From positions 1 to 64,000 of the forward strand of contig URSS01000004.1 in the NCBI GenBank assembly GCA_900550545.1: 64,000 nt of DNA. The letters are read 5' to 3'. The notes beneath the pieces were generated by a model. That model saw nothing but the letters and a program-made list of their open reading frames with translations. It was not told where the DNA came from and made no database searches. This DNA comes from an uncultured Lachnobacterium sp. GTDB taxonomy: Bacteria > Bacillota > Clostridia > Lachnospirales > Lachnospiraceae. Shown here one piece after another: positions 27,173-37,415 of the stretch (positions are counted from its first letter, which is position 1; every line of letters starts with the position of its first letter). The translations under genes and the position numbers were made by a program.

Positions 27173-28621
27173 TTAGTCTCTATGCATAGAGAATGTTTCC
27201 ATATGATAGTTCTTTAAATTGTCTAAGATCTGACGATCGTCTGCCTTATCAAGAAGGTCATCACGGAATTTCTTTGTCACAATCATATCATTGAAGGAGC
27301 TTGGTCCACCGACACATCCACCTTCACATGCCATACCTTCGATAAAGTCATCCGGTAACTTGCCTGCCTTCATAAGCATCAGGAACTTACGGCACTCTGC
27401 CGCACCGTTTGCCTTACATACCTTAGGCTCGATACCGGCTTCCATCTCTTTCATACTCTCTACAACGGCTGCGGTAACTCCACCGGAGTTTGCAAAACGC
27501 TTTCCGTATACAGAAGACTCCTGATAACTTGTATCGCCAGGCTGGAGTTCAACACCCTTAGCACTCATGATAGCACGCATCTCACTGTATGTAAGAACGT
27601 AATCTGCGTTTCCTTCGATCTTCTGGTCAATCACTTCGGATTTCTTTGCAACACATGGTCCAACAAATACCGTAACAGCATCCGGATCCTGTGCCTTGAT
27701 CAGACGGGATACGGCACACATTGGAGAGATTGTTGTAGAAATCTTATCTGCCATCTCCGGGAAGTGTAAACGAACCAAATTAACAAATCCAGGACAGCAT
27801 GAAGTTACCTTCTTCTCGCCTTCCTTATATGCCTCTACCCACTCAGCAGCCTCGGAAGCAGCGGTCATATCTCCACCTAATCCAGCCTCAACGAAACCAT
27901 TGAATCCAACTTCCTGCATTGCTTTCTTCCAGCTTCCCATTGTGATGTTGGCACCAAACTGTCCTTCTGTTGCAGGAGCTGCAATTACATATACCTTCTT
28001 TTCAGACTTCAATGCATTGATAACATCGACCATATAACTCTTTGAACCGATTGCTCCGAATGGACAGCTGTGAATACACTTGCCACAACGAATACACTTG
28101 GAATCATCGATCACAGAAATTCCATATTCATTGTATGTAATCGCGTTTACAGGACATGCAAACTTACATGGTCTCTTCAGATGCGCGATGGCATTGTAAG
28201 GACATGCAGCTGCACAACGTCCACACTCTTTACACTTCTGCGGATCAATGTGGGAACGATGACGTCCTGCCTCGATTGCTCCAAATTTACAAGCATTGAT
28301 ACAAGCCTTGCCCATACAGTTCTGACAGTTCTCGGTTACTGTATAGCTAGAAATTGGACAATCCTCACAGGCAGCATTCATTACCTGAATAACATTTCCA
28401 TTGTCTTCCGGGCCAGGTGCCTTACCTTCTGCGAGGCGGACACGTTGACGGATGATTTCACGCTCCTTATAGATACAGCAACGGAACTGCGGAGTCGGAC
28501 CAGGGATCAAACGAACCGCAATATGATCTCTCTCAGCATCAAGTGTTCCTTCAAATGCCAGTTTTGCTACCTCACGCAGTACTGCATGTTTAATTTTAAT
28601 TACATTTTCGTCAGCGTACAT
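27173..28621 (-). CDS. Monomeric [FeFe] hydrogenase, group-B-like, with ferredoxin clusters
   Basis: A 482-residue enzyme that couples reduced ferredoxin to proton reduction or the reverse. Cysteine-rich segments include CKECGRCAAAC (130-140) and CIRCGKCIHSC (176-186), two [4Fe-4S] ferredoxin sites, with further cysteines at 85-111. The H-cluster motifs are TSCCPGF (Cys275, Cys276), GPCVAKKSE (Cys323) and MACEGGC (Cys432, Cys436), so all ligands are present. GPCVAKK in place of MPCTAKK, and Phe after CCPG, point to a group B rather than group A enzyme. No maturation genes are nearby. Good AAGGAG site. Confidence 0.9.
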   Translation of the reverse strand: MYADENVIKIKHAVLREVAKLAFEGTLDAERDHIAVRLIPGPTPQFRCCIYKEREIIRQRVRLAEGKAPGPEDNGNVIQVMNAACEDCPISSYTVTENCQNCMGKACINACKFGAIEAGRHRSHIDPQKCKECGRCAAACPYNAIAHLKRPCKFACPVNAITYNEYGISVIDDSKCIRCGKCIHSCPFGAIGSKSYMVDVINALKSEKKVYVIAAPATEGQFGANITMGSWKKAMQEVGFNGFVEAGLGGDMTAASEAAEWVEAYKEGEKKVTSCCPGFVNLVRLHFPEMADKISTTISPMCAVSRLIKAQDPDAVTVFVGPCVAKKSEVIDQKIEGNADYVLTYSEMRAIMSAKGVELQPGDTSYQESSVYGKRFANSGGVTAAVVESMKEMEAGIEPKVCKANGAAECRKFLMLMKAGKLPDDFIEGMACEGGCVGGPSSFNDMIVTKKFRDDLLDKADDRQILDNLKNYHMETFSMHRD

Positions 28622-28721
28622 ATTATCTCCTTTTCTAAATTTCTCGTTCGCATAAATCAGTCTTATTGTACATAAATTTTCAATAAAAATCTATATATGT
28701 ATCTATCAAAATACAAAAAAC

Positions 28722-30491
28722 ATGGATAATTCAAACAGAAATCAAAAAATCGAACCTTCCCTGCGGGCTGCCATGCAGGCAACCACAGAAGAACTGGAAA
28801 AATCCGGCGATCTTGCGACCGGATTTTCCGAAGAGGAAAATCTCTGGGAAGTCATTATTCTTTATTCCGGTACAGCAGATGCTTTACAACAGACATTTCC
28901 TGATTACCAGATTACGTTCCTTCTGAATAACTATGCCATTTTACTTCTGCCGGAGGATGCAATTGATACGCTTGCCGGTTCTCCTCAAATCATTTATATT
29001 GAACGCCCAAGACGACTTTTCTTTGAAGATCTTCCGGGCATCCGTTCCTCCTGCATTACGGCAATCCAGGAGCCCCCCCTTTCCCTGACGGGAAAAGGCG
29101 TGCTTTTGTCTGTCATAGATTCCGGCATCGATTATATGCATCCGGATTTTCAGAATGCGGATGGTTCCACAAGAATTCTGGCATTGTGGGATCAAACTAT
29201 AGCACCCAATCCTTCAAAAAGTTTTCTTTCTCCTCCCGGCTATGCACTGGGGACACTGTTCACAGAGGAACAGATCAATGCTGCTATCGCCGCCCCCACT
29301 TTGCAGGAACGTGTTGCATTCTGTCCGAGTTTTGATAGCAGTGGACACGGAACACATGTGACCGGAATCGCCGCTGGAAACGGTCGCGTGCAGATTGCAA
29401 ACCGTGGAGTTGCTTATGAGGCGTCCCTTCTGATCATCAAACTCGGTTCCCCCGAACCTATGGGATTTCCAAGTACCACGCAGCTGATGCAGGCAGTGGA
29501 TTTTTCCGTCCGCTTTGCCATAGAACGTCAATTCCCCCTTTCCATCAACCTCAGTTTCGGCAATACCTACGGTTCCCACAGCGGTACTTCTCTGTTGGAA
29601 ACCTATCTAGATTCCGTATCCAATCTTGGTCGGATCTGTATTGTAACCGGCAGCGGAAATGAGGGAAATAATAGTGGACACGTGGGCGGACGGCTCCTTT
29701 CGAACACTTCGAAATCTCTGGAATTTGTTGTGGGGGATTATGAAAGAAATCTCTCGATTCAGATATGGAAAAATTACTGGGACGAAATCCGTCTGCAGCT
29801 ACTTCCGCCGTTTTCACAGGCTCCCATCCAGATTCCTGATATTCCCGGAAGCTGGCGCTTTGCTGTGGGCGATACAGAGCTTCTCATTTATTACGGTGAG
29901 CCATCTCCCTACAGTCTCTATCAGGAACTCTACATTGATTTTATTTCTTCCCGCACATACATTACCTCCGGTGTATGGACCTTTCTTCTTACCACCCAAA
30001 ACATCACCGATGGCATTTATGATCTCTGGATGCCGGCAGCTGCAATCCGTGGCAACGCCACGCGTTTTCTAGCTCCAACCCCGGAAACTACGCTCACCAT
30101 ACCATCCACCGCCACAAAAGTCATCAGCGTCGGGGCCTATGATTCCAACACCAATACCTATGCACCTTTCTCCGGCCGTGGTTTCACCTGGAATACGAAT
30201 CAGATCAAACCGGACATCGTCGCTCCCGGTGTCGACATCACAAGCTGTGCAGTAGGCGGAGGCTATGACACAAGAAGTGGCACTTCCATGGCAACTCCAT
30301 TTGTGTCCGGAAGCTGTGCCCTGCTTATGCAATGGGGCATTTTACAAGGAAATGATTCCTTTTTGTATGGAGAAAAAATGAAGGCCTATCTGATAAAAGG
30401 GGCCCGGAAACTTCCCTTTGCAGAGAAATATCCGGACCCCCGTGTTGGCTGGGGTGCCCTGTGTGTATCCGCCAGCATCCCAACTTTATAA
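28722..30491 (+). CDS. S8 (subtilisin) family serine protease, Csp-like
   Basis: A 589-residue subtilase with the full catalytic set: Asp133 in VIDSG, His209 in SGHGTH, oxyanion Asn313 in GSGNEGN and Ser522 in GTSMA. About 135 residues between Asn and Ser form an inserted domain, and the first 100 residues look like a prodomain. This plan is that of the Clostridium CspA/B/C germination proteases. No signal peptide is visible. No Shine-Dalgarno sequence precedes the ATG at 28722, so translation may be weak, leaderless or misassigned. Link to spore germination is an inference from family; no spore genes are near. Confidence 0.88.
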   Translation: MDNSNRNQKIEPSLRAAMQATTEELEKSGDLATGFSEEENLWEVIILYSGTADALQQTFPDYQITFLLNNYAILLLPEDAIDTLAGSPQIIYIERPRRLFFEDLPGIRSSCITAIQEPPLSLTGKGVLLSVIDSGIDYMHPDFQNADGSTRILALWDQTIAPNPSKSFLSPPGYALGTLFTEEQINAAIAAPTLQERVAFCPSFDSSGHGTHVTGIAAGNGRVQIANRGVAYEASLLIIKLGSPEPMGFPSTTQLMQAVDFSVRFAIERQFPLSINLSFGNTYGSHSGTSLLETYLDSVSNLGRICIVTGSGNEGNNSGHVGGRLLSNTSKSLEFVVGDYERNLSIQIWKNYWDEIRLQLLPPFSQAPIQIPDIPGSWRFAVGDTELLIYYGEPSPYSLYQELYIDFISSRTYITSGVWTFLLTTQNITDGIYDLWMPAAAIRGNATRFLAPTPETTLTIPSTATKVISVGAYDSNTNTYAPFSGRGFTWNTNQIKPDIVAPGVDITSCAVGGGYDTRSGTSMATPFVSGSCALLMQWGILQGNDSFLYGEKMKAYLIKGARKLPFAEKYPDPRVGWGALCVSASIPTL

Positions 30492-30493
30492 AT

Positions 30494-33187
30494 TTATTCT
30501 TCTGTCATGAAACGGTCATAGAATTCTTCCTTCGGAACCGGCTTACCAAAATAATATCCCTGTATCATTTCTGCCTTTGTCTTTCGAAGAATGTCTACCT
30601 GCTCCTTGGTTTCAATTCCTTCTACGATGCATTCAATGCCAAGATCATTGATCAGAGAAGTCATGTAATCAAGCATCATGCGGCTTCTCTCATTTGTCGT
30701 AATCTCTGTTACCATGGAGCGGTCGATTTTTGCTGAATCAAAATCATACTGCAGCAATACTGACAAATTCGAATACTGCGTACCAAAATCATCCATGGAG
30801 AGACGAAATCCCATCCTTTTCAATGCATTCGAAACATTTTCAATGACCATATGGTCCATGTCTCCTACGGTCTCTGTCACTTCGATATGTACCATCCCTG
30901 CCTGCACATCATATTTTTCCGTAACTGCTTTGACCCTTTCCAAAAGATCTGGATACATCATGGTCTTCTTAGAAAAGTTCAGAGAAATCGGTACCAGACG
31001 ATGTCCAGCTTTCTTTTCTTCCTGCTGATACTTAAACACATCCTCAAGCACAAACAGATCAATCATATAAATCAGATTATATTGCTCTAAAACCGGTATA
31101 AAATGAGACGGAGCTACAAGACCAAGCTCATCATCCAGCTGTCTTACCAAAGCTTCTGCACCTTCTGTCTTTCCAGTCTCAATATTTACCTTTGGCTGCA
31201 GATACACAACATAATGATCTCTATCCAGCAAATCCTGCACTTCATGAATCAGATTTTCTGCCACTTTACGAAACGCAGTATTTCCATGCAGAAGTTTTAC
31301 CTTGTCATTGTCCATGATTGCTTCTGCTTCTGTAATCTGAGAATACACTGCCGGATGGGAACTCCAGCTGTATCCTCTTGCTACAGAAAAAGATAGTGCC
31401 TCTAATCCGGCTTTTAATTCGCGTACACGCTCCTCAAAGTCCTTTCGTTTTATATTGGCACAGAGAACCATCATTTCATCCTGATCATAACGGAACAGAC
31501 GATATCCATCGAATATTTCTTTGAGCAGGTCTGCCACTTCGACCAGTTTCTTATTGCCATATAAATAACCAAACTGACGGTTCATATCGGAAAGCTTGAT
31601 AATATCTGTTGTGACAATTCCAAGCGATTTGTATCCCTTGATTTCACGTTCTTTTTTCCACAGAACAAAGCTGTTGCGGTTCCACAAACCAGTAAGATTA
31701 TCATGTGTCTTACTCCGTTCGCACATTTCACTTGCACATTCCTGCAGCATACATGCGCTCAGATACTCCGCAAGCATCTGCACCAGCATGGATTCCTCCA
31801 CATGTCTGCGTGGATTAAAGACCAAAAGTGCACCCACGTTCTCATTATTCTTTAATAATGAACTTGCAATTGTAGACCAGATCCGGCATTTCACAAGGCC
31901 ATCATATAACTCCGGCATGTGGTTTTTGATACGCTTAATATTTGGCAAACAGATATTCACATGCTCATACAGCGCATTCCAATAAGCATCTGTCTTGCCA
32001 TTTTCAATCAAATCTACAAGCAGGCGTGAAGTCATCTCTGCGCTTTCTTTGTGACTCTCACTTACTTTCTGCTTTCCTTTTCTGGTCCTGTCAATAACGA
32101 TAACACAATCCGCATCAAAAAAGTTCTGTAATGAAAGTTCCATTCGCTTAAGCCCGTCTGCAAAACATCCGGAAGATAATTGCGACATGCATTCTTTCAG
32201 TTCCTTTAAAAGCACATGATCATCTGCAGCACTGCGAACTTTCTCTGCATATTGCATTTCTTCCTGTTCCTTTGCATCCTGCTCAAGATATTCCTGAATG
32301 TCGTTAAAAAATACAATTTGATTCTTTCCTCTGTGTTTTGCAGTGTAGACCGCCTGATCTGCCTCATAATACAAATCAGAAAATGTGATTTTACGATTCC
32401 CCACTTCACTGATTCCAATGGAAGCCGCATATTCCATATCAAATATGATTGTCTTCATCCGTTCCTGCAGATTCTTGCAGAACTTATGAATATCATGTTC
32501 ATTTTTCAGTCCCCACACAAATGCTGCGAATTCATCTCCACCTAATCTTCCGACAATACCATGGTTTCCGACCACGGCATTCAATACCGCCCCTGTCTGT
32601 TCAAGTACCATATCTCCAACGGCATGCCCCTGGGTATCATTGATCATTTTAAAATCATCTACATCAAGCATCATAAGCAGTGCTTTGCCCTCGTAATCTT
32701 CGAGCTTTTTCCCACAGATTTCTTCAAATGCAGCATGATTATACACATTCGTAAGAGCATCCATTTCCGCTTTTCTTCGCATGTTCTCATTCGCAATCTT
32801 CTCATTATGAATGGAACGGAGACGGCCTGCAATGCAATCCACTTTCTTTCCATTCCCTGCTATACTGACCAGAAAAAATCGAAACCAGACTCCCTCTTTA
32901 CCAGGTTCACAAAAACGCACATCAAGCGTGGTGTGCGTCGGTTTACTCATACATTCCTTGATTGTCTGCTGGTACACTTCTTTATCTGCAGGGTCAACAA
33001 ATACGCTGCCTATTTTATCTCCAGCAGCGTATTCGGATACATCATATACTGTAACAAACTCACCATTTTCCACCTTGTACACCTGCATGGTGTCCGTACC
33101 GGCTTCGTATTCCATAATGAATTCCTGGTTCTGCTCTGCTACGATCTTGAGTACTTCATATTGATTTGCTAAATTCTGCTTTCCCAT
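30494..33187 (-). CDS. PAS-GGDEF-degenerate GGDEF-EAL signalling protein
   Basis: An 897-residue cyclic-di-GMP protein. A PAS-like domain occupies about 10-125, then a diguanylate cyclase domain with intact GGDEF at 216-220. A GAF-like region (about 320-470) and a second GGDEF domain follow, the latter with the active site replaced by RYDQDEM (566-572). The EAL domain has GAEAL at 676-680, HIEVTET, MDDFG (798-802) and EGIET intact. One cyclase and one phosphodiesterase site look active; the second GGDEF is probably regulatory. It lies 11 bp after the HAD gene and is probably the last gene of the purine operon. Confidence 0.9.
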   Translation of the reverse strand: MGKQNLANQYEVLKIVAEQNQEFIMEYEAGTDTMQVYKVENGEFVTVYDVSEYAAGDKIGSVFVDPADKEVYQQTIKECMSKPTHTTLDVRFCEPGKEGVWFRFFLVSIAGNGKKVDCIAGRLRSIHNEKIANENMRRKAEMDALTNVYNHAAFEEICGKKLEDYEGKALLMMLDVDDFKMINDTQGHAVGDMVLEQTGAVLNAVVGNHGIVGRLGGDEFAAFVWGLKNEHDIHKFCKNLQERMKTIIFDMEYAASIGISEVGNRKITFSDLYYEADQAVYTAKHRGKNQIVFFNDIQEYLEQDAKEQEEMQYAEKVRSAADDHVLLKELKECMSQLSSGCFADGLKRMELSLQNFFDADCVIVIDRTRKGKQKVSESHKESAEMTSRLLVDLIENGKTDAYWNALYEHVNICLPNIKRIKNHMPELYDGLVKCRIWSTIASSLLKNNENVGALLVFNPRRHVEESMLVQMLAEYLSACMLQECASEMCERSKTHDNLTGLWNRNSFVLWKKEREIKGYKSLGIVTTDIIKLSDMNRQFGYLYGNKKLVEVADLLKEIFDGYRLFRYDQDEMMVLCANIKRKDFEERVRELKAGLEALSFSVARGYSWSSHPAVYSQITEAEAIMDNDKVKLLHGNTAFRKVAENLIHEVQDLLDRDHYVVYLQPKVNIETGKTEGAEALVRQLDDELGLVAPSHFIPVLEQYNLIYMIDLFVLEDVFKYQQEEKKAGHRLVPISLNFSKKTMMYPDLLERVKAVTEKYDVQAGMVHIEVTETVGDMDHMVIENVSNALKRMGFRLSMDDFGTQYSNLSVLLQYDFDSAKIDRSMVTEITTNERSRMMLDYMTSLINDLGIECIVEGIETKEQVDILRKTKAEMIQGYYFGKPVPKEEFYDRFMTEE

Positions 33188-33198
33188 AACTCTCCCAT

Positions 33199-33834
33199 TT
33201 AGTTCCAGACAGTGTCAATTACCTCTATTAATTCGGAAAATTTCTGTATTTCCGGCACATCAGCTTCTACTTTTCCAAATCCGTATCCTGCATGAATGAA
33301 CCGAACACCCGCGGACATGCTCGCATCATAGTCCCCTTGTATGTCACCAACATACACGGCATCCTGCAAATTATTTCTCTGATACAAAAGCGCTATATTC
33401 TCCCCTTTCGGCTTGTCATTGTTGCCGTAGCACTCGATATCCTCAATGAGATCATGAAATTTGTAATAATCCAAAAAAGCTTCAATATACCCTGTCTGAC
33501 AATTACTTACAATATACAAGTGATAGTTTTCTTTCAGATTTTCCATTGTTTTGCGGATGTCCGGATAAAGGACCCCGCCATGCTTACGCAGATAGTCATT
33601 TTCCAGCTTACAGCACAGATCCAGAAGTTCTTTTCTTTGTGCAGCATTCAGTCCCGGAAACAGGATATCTGCAATATCTTCCATTGTCTTTCCCATTACT
33701 GACTGAATATCGCCTGCTGTAAGTGGCTCTCTTTTGTAACCATATGCAAGGATTGCTTCATTCCAGGACTCTGCGACTCCCGCCGCAGAATCCCAAAGTG
33801 TTCCGTCCATGTCAAAAATTATACCTTTTTTCAT
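33199..33834 (-). CDS. HAD family hydrolase, phosphoglycolate-phosphatase-like
   Basis: A 211-residue haloacid-dehalogenase phosphatase with motif I IIFDMDGTLWDS, Lys in NDKPKGENI and motif IV VYVGDIQGDYDASMSAG. The helical cap inserted after motif I places it with the phosphoglycolate/phosphatase subgroup. Its ATG overlaps the purD stop (ATGA), so it is translationally coupled to purine synthesis and may act on a sugar phosphate or nucleotide. The real substrate is unknown. Confidence 0.88.
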   Translation of the reverse strand: MKKGIIFDMDGTLWDSAAGVAESWNEAILAYGYKREPLTAGDIQSVMGKTMEDIADILFPGLNAAQRKELLDLCCKLENDYLRKHGGVLYPDIRKTMENLKENYHLYIVSNCQTGYIEAFLDYYKFHDLIEDIECYGNNDKPKGENIALLYQRNNLQDAVYVGDIQGDYDASMSAGVRFIHAGYGFGKVEADVPEIQKFSELIEVIDTVWN

Positions 33835-35105
33835 GCTTCGTCAATTGCCTTTCCAATATCGTGTCTCATATATTTATTTGCAAAGTCAATCCACTCCGTT
33901 GCCTCGTAGGCTTTTGCTCTGGCTTCCTTTAAGTCCTTACCGGTAGCTGTAATGCCAAGTACACGACCACCGTTTGTCACGATACGTCCCTCTTTGTCAA
34001 AAGCCGTACCTGCATGGAAACAGTAGTAATCATCTTTTCCTTCGAATTTCTCGAATCCGGTGATTGGGAATCCCTTCTCATAGGACACCGGATATCCGTC
34101 AGATGCCAGTACAACACAGACTGCTGCGTTGTCCTCAAACTGCAGATCAATGGTCTCAAGTCTGCCGTCAACACAGGCTTCCATCACATCAATAATGTCA
34201 TTCTTCATACGAGGCAGTACGACCTGTGCTTCCGGATCACCGAATCTTGCATTGTACTCAAGTACCTTTGGTCCGTCTTCTGTAAGCATCAGGCCAAAGA
34301 AAATAACTCCGGTAAATGGACGTCCCTCTGCAGCCATAGCATCTACAGTTGCCTGATAAATATACTTCTTGCAAAAATCATCCACTTCTTTTGTGTAGAA
34401 CGGGCTTGGTGAGAAGTTACCCATACCACCGGTATTTAATCCCTGATCTCCGTCTTTTGCACGCTTGTGATCCTGTGCGGAAGACATGATTTTGATTGTT
34501 TTTCCATCAACAAAAGAAAGTACGGAAACCTCGCGTCCTGTCATGAACTCTTCGATTACCATGGTATTTCCGGCATTACCGAACTTCTTGTCCTCCATAA
34601 TGGTGCGGACACCTTCTTTTGCTTCTTCAAGTGTATTGCAGATCAATACACCTTTGCCCAAAGCAAGTCCATCTGCTTTCAGTACGATTGGCATCTTTGC
34701 AGTCTCAAGATATGCAAGTGCCTCGTGTGGATCTGTAAAATTCTCATATCCGGCTGTTGGAATGTTGTATTTTTTCATGAGATCCTTGGAAAAAGCCTTC
34801 GATCCCTCAAGAATTGCCGCATTTTTGCGTGGTCCGAATACCTTCAGTCCCTCTGCCTCAAACACATCAACGATTCCGCCTACTAATGGATCGTCCATTC
34901 CAACGATTGTAAAATCAATTGCCTGTTCCTTTGCAAAAGCAACCAGTTTATCAAATTCCATAGCACCAATTGGCACACACTCTGCAAGTGATGCGATTCC
35001 GGCATTGCCCGGTGCACAATAAATCTTATCTACACGTTTGCTCTTTGCAACACTTGTCACAATTGCATGCTCACGTCCGCCGCTTCCTACTACAAGAACT
35101 TTCAT
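33831..35105 (-). CDS. purD: Phosphoribosylamine-glycine ligase
   Basis: ATP-grasp enzyme joining phosphoribosylamine and glycine to form GAR, step two of purine synthesis. The 424-residue protein starts MKVLVVGSGGREHAI and has the ATP-grasp segments VLKADGLALGKGV and EYNARFGDPEAQVVLP. The ATG at 35105 has AAGGAG 7 bases upstream; a frame extension of seven codons lacks a site. Fourth of purE-purM-purN-purD. Confidence 0.96.
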   Translation of the reverse strand: MKVLVVGSGGREHAIVTSVAKSKRVDKIYCAPGNAGIASLAECVPIGAMEFDKLVAFAKEQAIDFTIVGMDDPLVGGIVDVFEAEGLKVFGPRKNAAILEGSKAFSKDLMKKYNIPTAGYENFTDPHEALAYLETAKMPIVLKADGLALGKGVLICNTLEEAKEGVRTIMEDKKFGNAGNTMVIEEFMTGREVSVLSFVDGKTIKIMSSAQDHKRAKDGDQGLNTGGMGNFSPSPFYTKEVDDFCKKYIYQATVDAMAAEGRPFTGVIFFGLMLTEDGPKVLEYNARFGDPEAQVVLPRMKNDIIDVMEACVDGRLETIDLQFEDNAAVCVVLASDGYPVSYEKGFPITGFEKFEGKDDYYCFHAGTAFDKEGRIVTNGGRVLGITATGKDLKEARAKAYEATEWIDFANKYMRHDIGKAIDEA

Positions 35106-35131
35106 GTCTACTCTCCTTATTTTCAAGAACT

Positions 35132-35755
35132 CTATCCGATATGTACCTTACCGTCTGTCACGGTAACTTTTCCATTTGCAATCAGATCAATCGCCTTTGG
35201 CATAATGATCCATTCTGCCTGCTCCATCACACGGTGCTGCAGAACTTCCGGTGTATCTGTCTCCTCCACTGCAACTGCTTTCTGCAGAATGATTGGACCG
35301 GTATCCGTTCCTTCATCCACGAAATGCACCGTTGCTCCGGTCACTTTGACACCGCGTGAAAGAACACCTTCATGCACTTTCAATCCATAATATCCTGTTC
35401 CGCAGAAAGATGGAATCAATGATGGATGAATATTGATGATCCGGTTGGTATATTCTTTGATCATCTGCTCCGGAATCACTACAAGAAATCCTGCCAGCAC
35501 GACCAGATCCACATGATAGGAATTCAGCTGTTTCAGGAAATCCTCATTGAATTCTTCTCTGCTTGCATAATCTTTCGGACTGATGCAGATGCTTTTGATT
35601 CCATGCTGCTTTGCGCGCTCCAAAGCATATGCATTCTTATTGTTGCTGATCACCACTTCGATTTCTGTGTTGGTGATTGTCTGATTTTCAATTCCATCAA
35701 TGATGGCCTGTAAGTTTGTTCCACCGCCGGATACACACACTGCGATTTTTAGCAT
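35132..35755 (-). CDS. purN: Phosphoribosylglycinamide formyltransferase
   Basis: Folate-dependent enzyme converting GAR to formyl-GAR. The 207-residue protein has the N-terminal nucleotide site VCVSGGGTNLQAIIDG and the catalytic region INIHPSLIPSF and HFVDEGTDTGPII, with catalytic Asn, His and Asp. The start overlaps the purM stop by a few bases, typical of coupled purine genes. Confidence 0.96.
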   Translation of the reverse strand: MLKIAVCVSGGGTNLQAIIDGIENQTITNTEIEVVISNNKNAYALERAKQHGIKSICISPKDYASREEFNEDFLKQLNSYHVDLVVLAGFLVVIPEQMIKEYTNRIINIHPSLIPSFCGTGYYGLKVHEGVLSRGVKVTGATVHFVDEGTDTGPIILQKAVAVEETDTPEVLQHRVMEQAEWIIMPKAIDLIANGKVTVTDGKVHIG

Positions 35756-36774
35756 AATGTAACACCCTTCTCTCCGTCTGTGATTTTTCCAACCACATAT
35801 GGAGTATCTCCAGCTGCCTTGATTGCTTCCATTGTCTTATCTACATCTGCAGGATCTACAGCAAGAATCATTCCAAGTCCCATATTGTATGTATTGTACA
35901 TCATCTGCTCTTCGACGTTTCCTTCCTTTGCCATCAAAGTAAAGATTGGTGGGATTGGATAGCTGTTCTTCTCAACAACTGCGTGCTTTCCTTCCGGAAG
36001 CATACGTGGAATATTCTCATAGAAACCGCCACCTGTAATATGGCTGCACGCTTTCACGCGAACTCCTGCATTCTTAATGGACTTTAATGCACCAACATAA
36101 ATACGTGTCGGAGCAAGAAGTGCCTCACCGAGTGTTGTGCCAAGTTCGTCCACATAGGTATTTAATGTCTCTTTATCCATCTTGAAAATCTTGCGGACAA
36201 GGGAGAATCCGTTGGAATGTACACCAGAACTTGCCATACCGATCAGCACATCTCCAGCCTTTACATCCTCTCCGGTAATGATGTCCTTCTTATCTACTAC
36301 ACCTACGGTAAATCCGGCAAGATCATATTCATCCTCCGGCATAAGTCCAGGATGTTCTGCTGTCTCTCCTCCGATCAGCGCACAGCCGGACTGCTTACAG
36401 CCTTCTGCCACACCGCTTACGATCGTTGCGATCTTCTCCGGATAGTTCTTTCCACATGCAATATAATCCAGGAAAAATAATGGTTCACCACCTGCACATG
36501 CAACGTCATTTACACACATGGCAACAGCGTCAATACCAATGGTATCATGCTTGTCCATCAAAAATGCAAGCTTTACTTTTGTTCCACATCCATCTGTTCC
36601 GGATAACAGAACCGGCTCTTCCATATTTTTGATTGTATCTAAAGAAAAAGCACCGGAGAAACCACCCAGTCCGCCTAACACTTCCGGACGCATGGTTGCT
36701 TTCACATACTTTTTCATAAGTTCCACTGACTCGTATCCTGCCTCGATATCTACGCCTGCGTTCTTGTAGTCCAT
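35749..36774 (-). CDS. purM: Phosphoribosylformylglycinamidine cyclo-ligase
   Basis: AIR synthetase, ATP-dependent ring closure of FGAM. The 341-residue protein has DYKNAGVDIEAGYE at the N-terminus and the PurM motifs LSGTDGCGTKVKLAF and ITGGGFYENIPRMLP. AGGAGG lies 8 bases before the ATG. The 100 bp to purE is AT-rich, with a weak TTTACC/GGTAAA inverted repeat near 36845-36863; I see no purine riboswitch. Confidence 0.97.
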   Translation of the reverse strand: MDYKNAGVDIEAGYESVELMKKYVKATMRPEVLGGLGGFSGAFSLDTIKNMEEPVLLSGTDGCGTKVKLAFLMDKHDTIGIDAVAMCVNDVACAGGEPLFFLDYIACGKNYPEKIATIVSGVAEGCKQSGCALIGGETAEHPGLMPEDEYDLAGFTVGVVDKKDIITGEDVKAGDVLIGMASSGVHSNGFSLVRKIFKMDKETLNTYVDELGTTLGEALLAPTRIYVGALKSIKNAGVRVKACSHITGGGFYENIPRMLPEGKHAVVEKNSYPIPPIFTLMAKEGNVEEQMMYNTYNMGLGMILAVDPADVDKTMEAIKAAGDTPYVVGKITDGEKGVTLC

Positions 36775-36874
36775 TTATTTTTCCTCCTAATATCTGTACT
36801 TAAATATATTATTATATCTAATAGTATATCTGTAAACACCTGATTTTACCAATAGTAAATGGTAAATTTTCTAA

Positions 36875-37375
36875 TTAGTAGTTCTTATATCCAACTTCTT
36901 TCAGGCGTGCATCTTTTGCTTCAACCTGTTCTTTTAAATTCTTGGAATACTCTTTGAGTCTTGCAAGTAAATCTGCATCGCTTGTCGCAAGAATCTTTGC
37001 TGCAAGAATTCCGGCATTTGCTCCACCATTGATGGCTACTGTCGCTACCGGAATTCCAGTTGGCATCTGGACGATGCTGTATAAAGAATCTCTTCCACCA
37101 AGAGAAGTTGTATGCATTGGGATACCAATGACCGGCATTGGGAAGATAGCTGCACACATACCTGGCAGATGTGCTGCCATACCTGCGCCTGCAATAATTA
37201 CTTTGAAGCCTTTCTCCTCTGCTGTCTTTGCATACTCAAAGAATACATCCGGCTCACGGTGTGCAGAAATAATTGTCATCTCATAGCTTACTCCAAGCTG
37301 ATCCAAGATATCTGCTGCCTTTGCCATAACCGGCATATCTGAGTCACTTCCCATTACAATTCCTACCTGTGCCAT
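36875..37375 (-). CDS. purE: N5-carboxyaminoimidazole ribonucleotide mutase
   Basis: Class I PurE, moving the carboxyl group of N5-CAIR to give CAIR. The 166-residue protein carries MGSDSDMPVM, SAHREPD and the GGRDSLYSIVQMPTGIPVA segment. AGGAGG precedes the ATG. No purK lies next to it. First of the purE-M-N-D set, 40 bp after the M29-type peptidase gene. Confidence 0.96.
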   Translation of the reverse strand: MAQVGIVMGSDSDMPVMAKAADILDQLGVSYEMTIISAHREPDVFFEYAKTAEEKGFKVIIAGAGMAAHLPGMCAAIFPMPVIGIPMHTTSLGGRDSLYSIVQMPTGIPVATVAINGGANAGILAAKILATSDADLLARLKEYSKNLKEQVEAKDARLKEVGYKNY

Positions 37376-37415
37376 TTTTAATTCCTCCTGTTTTCCTTCG
37401 TTTTCAAGTTAATAT

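Noticed and set aside
36845..36863. Possible purine riboswitch or PurR site between purM and purE
   Set aside because: Only a weak TTTACC/GGTAAA inverted repeat is present; no conserved purine aptamer core or paired PurBox was seen.
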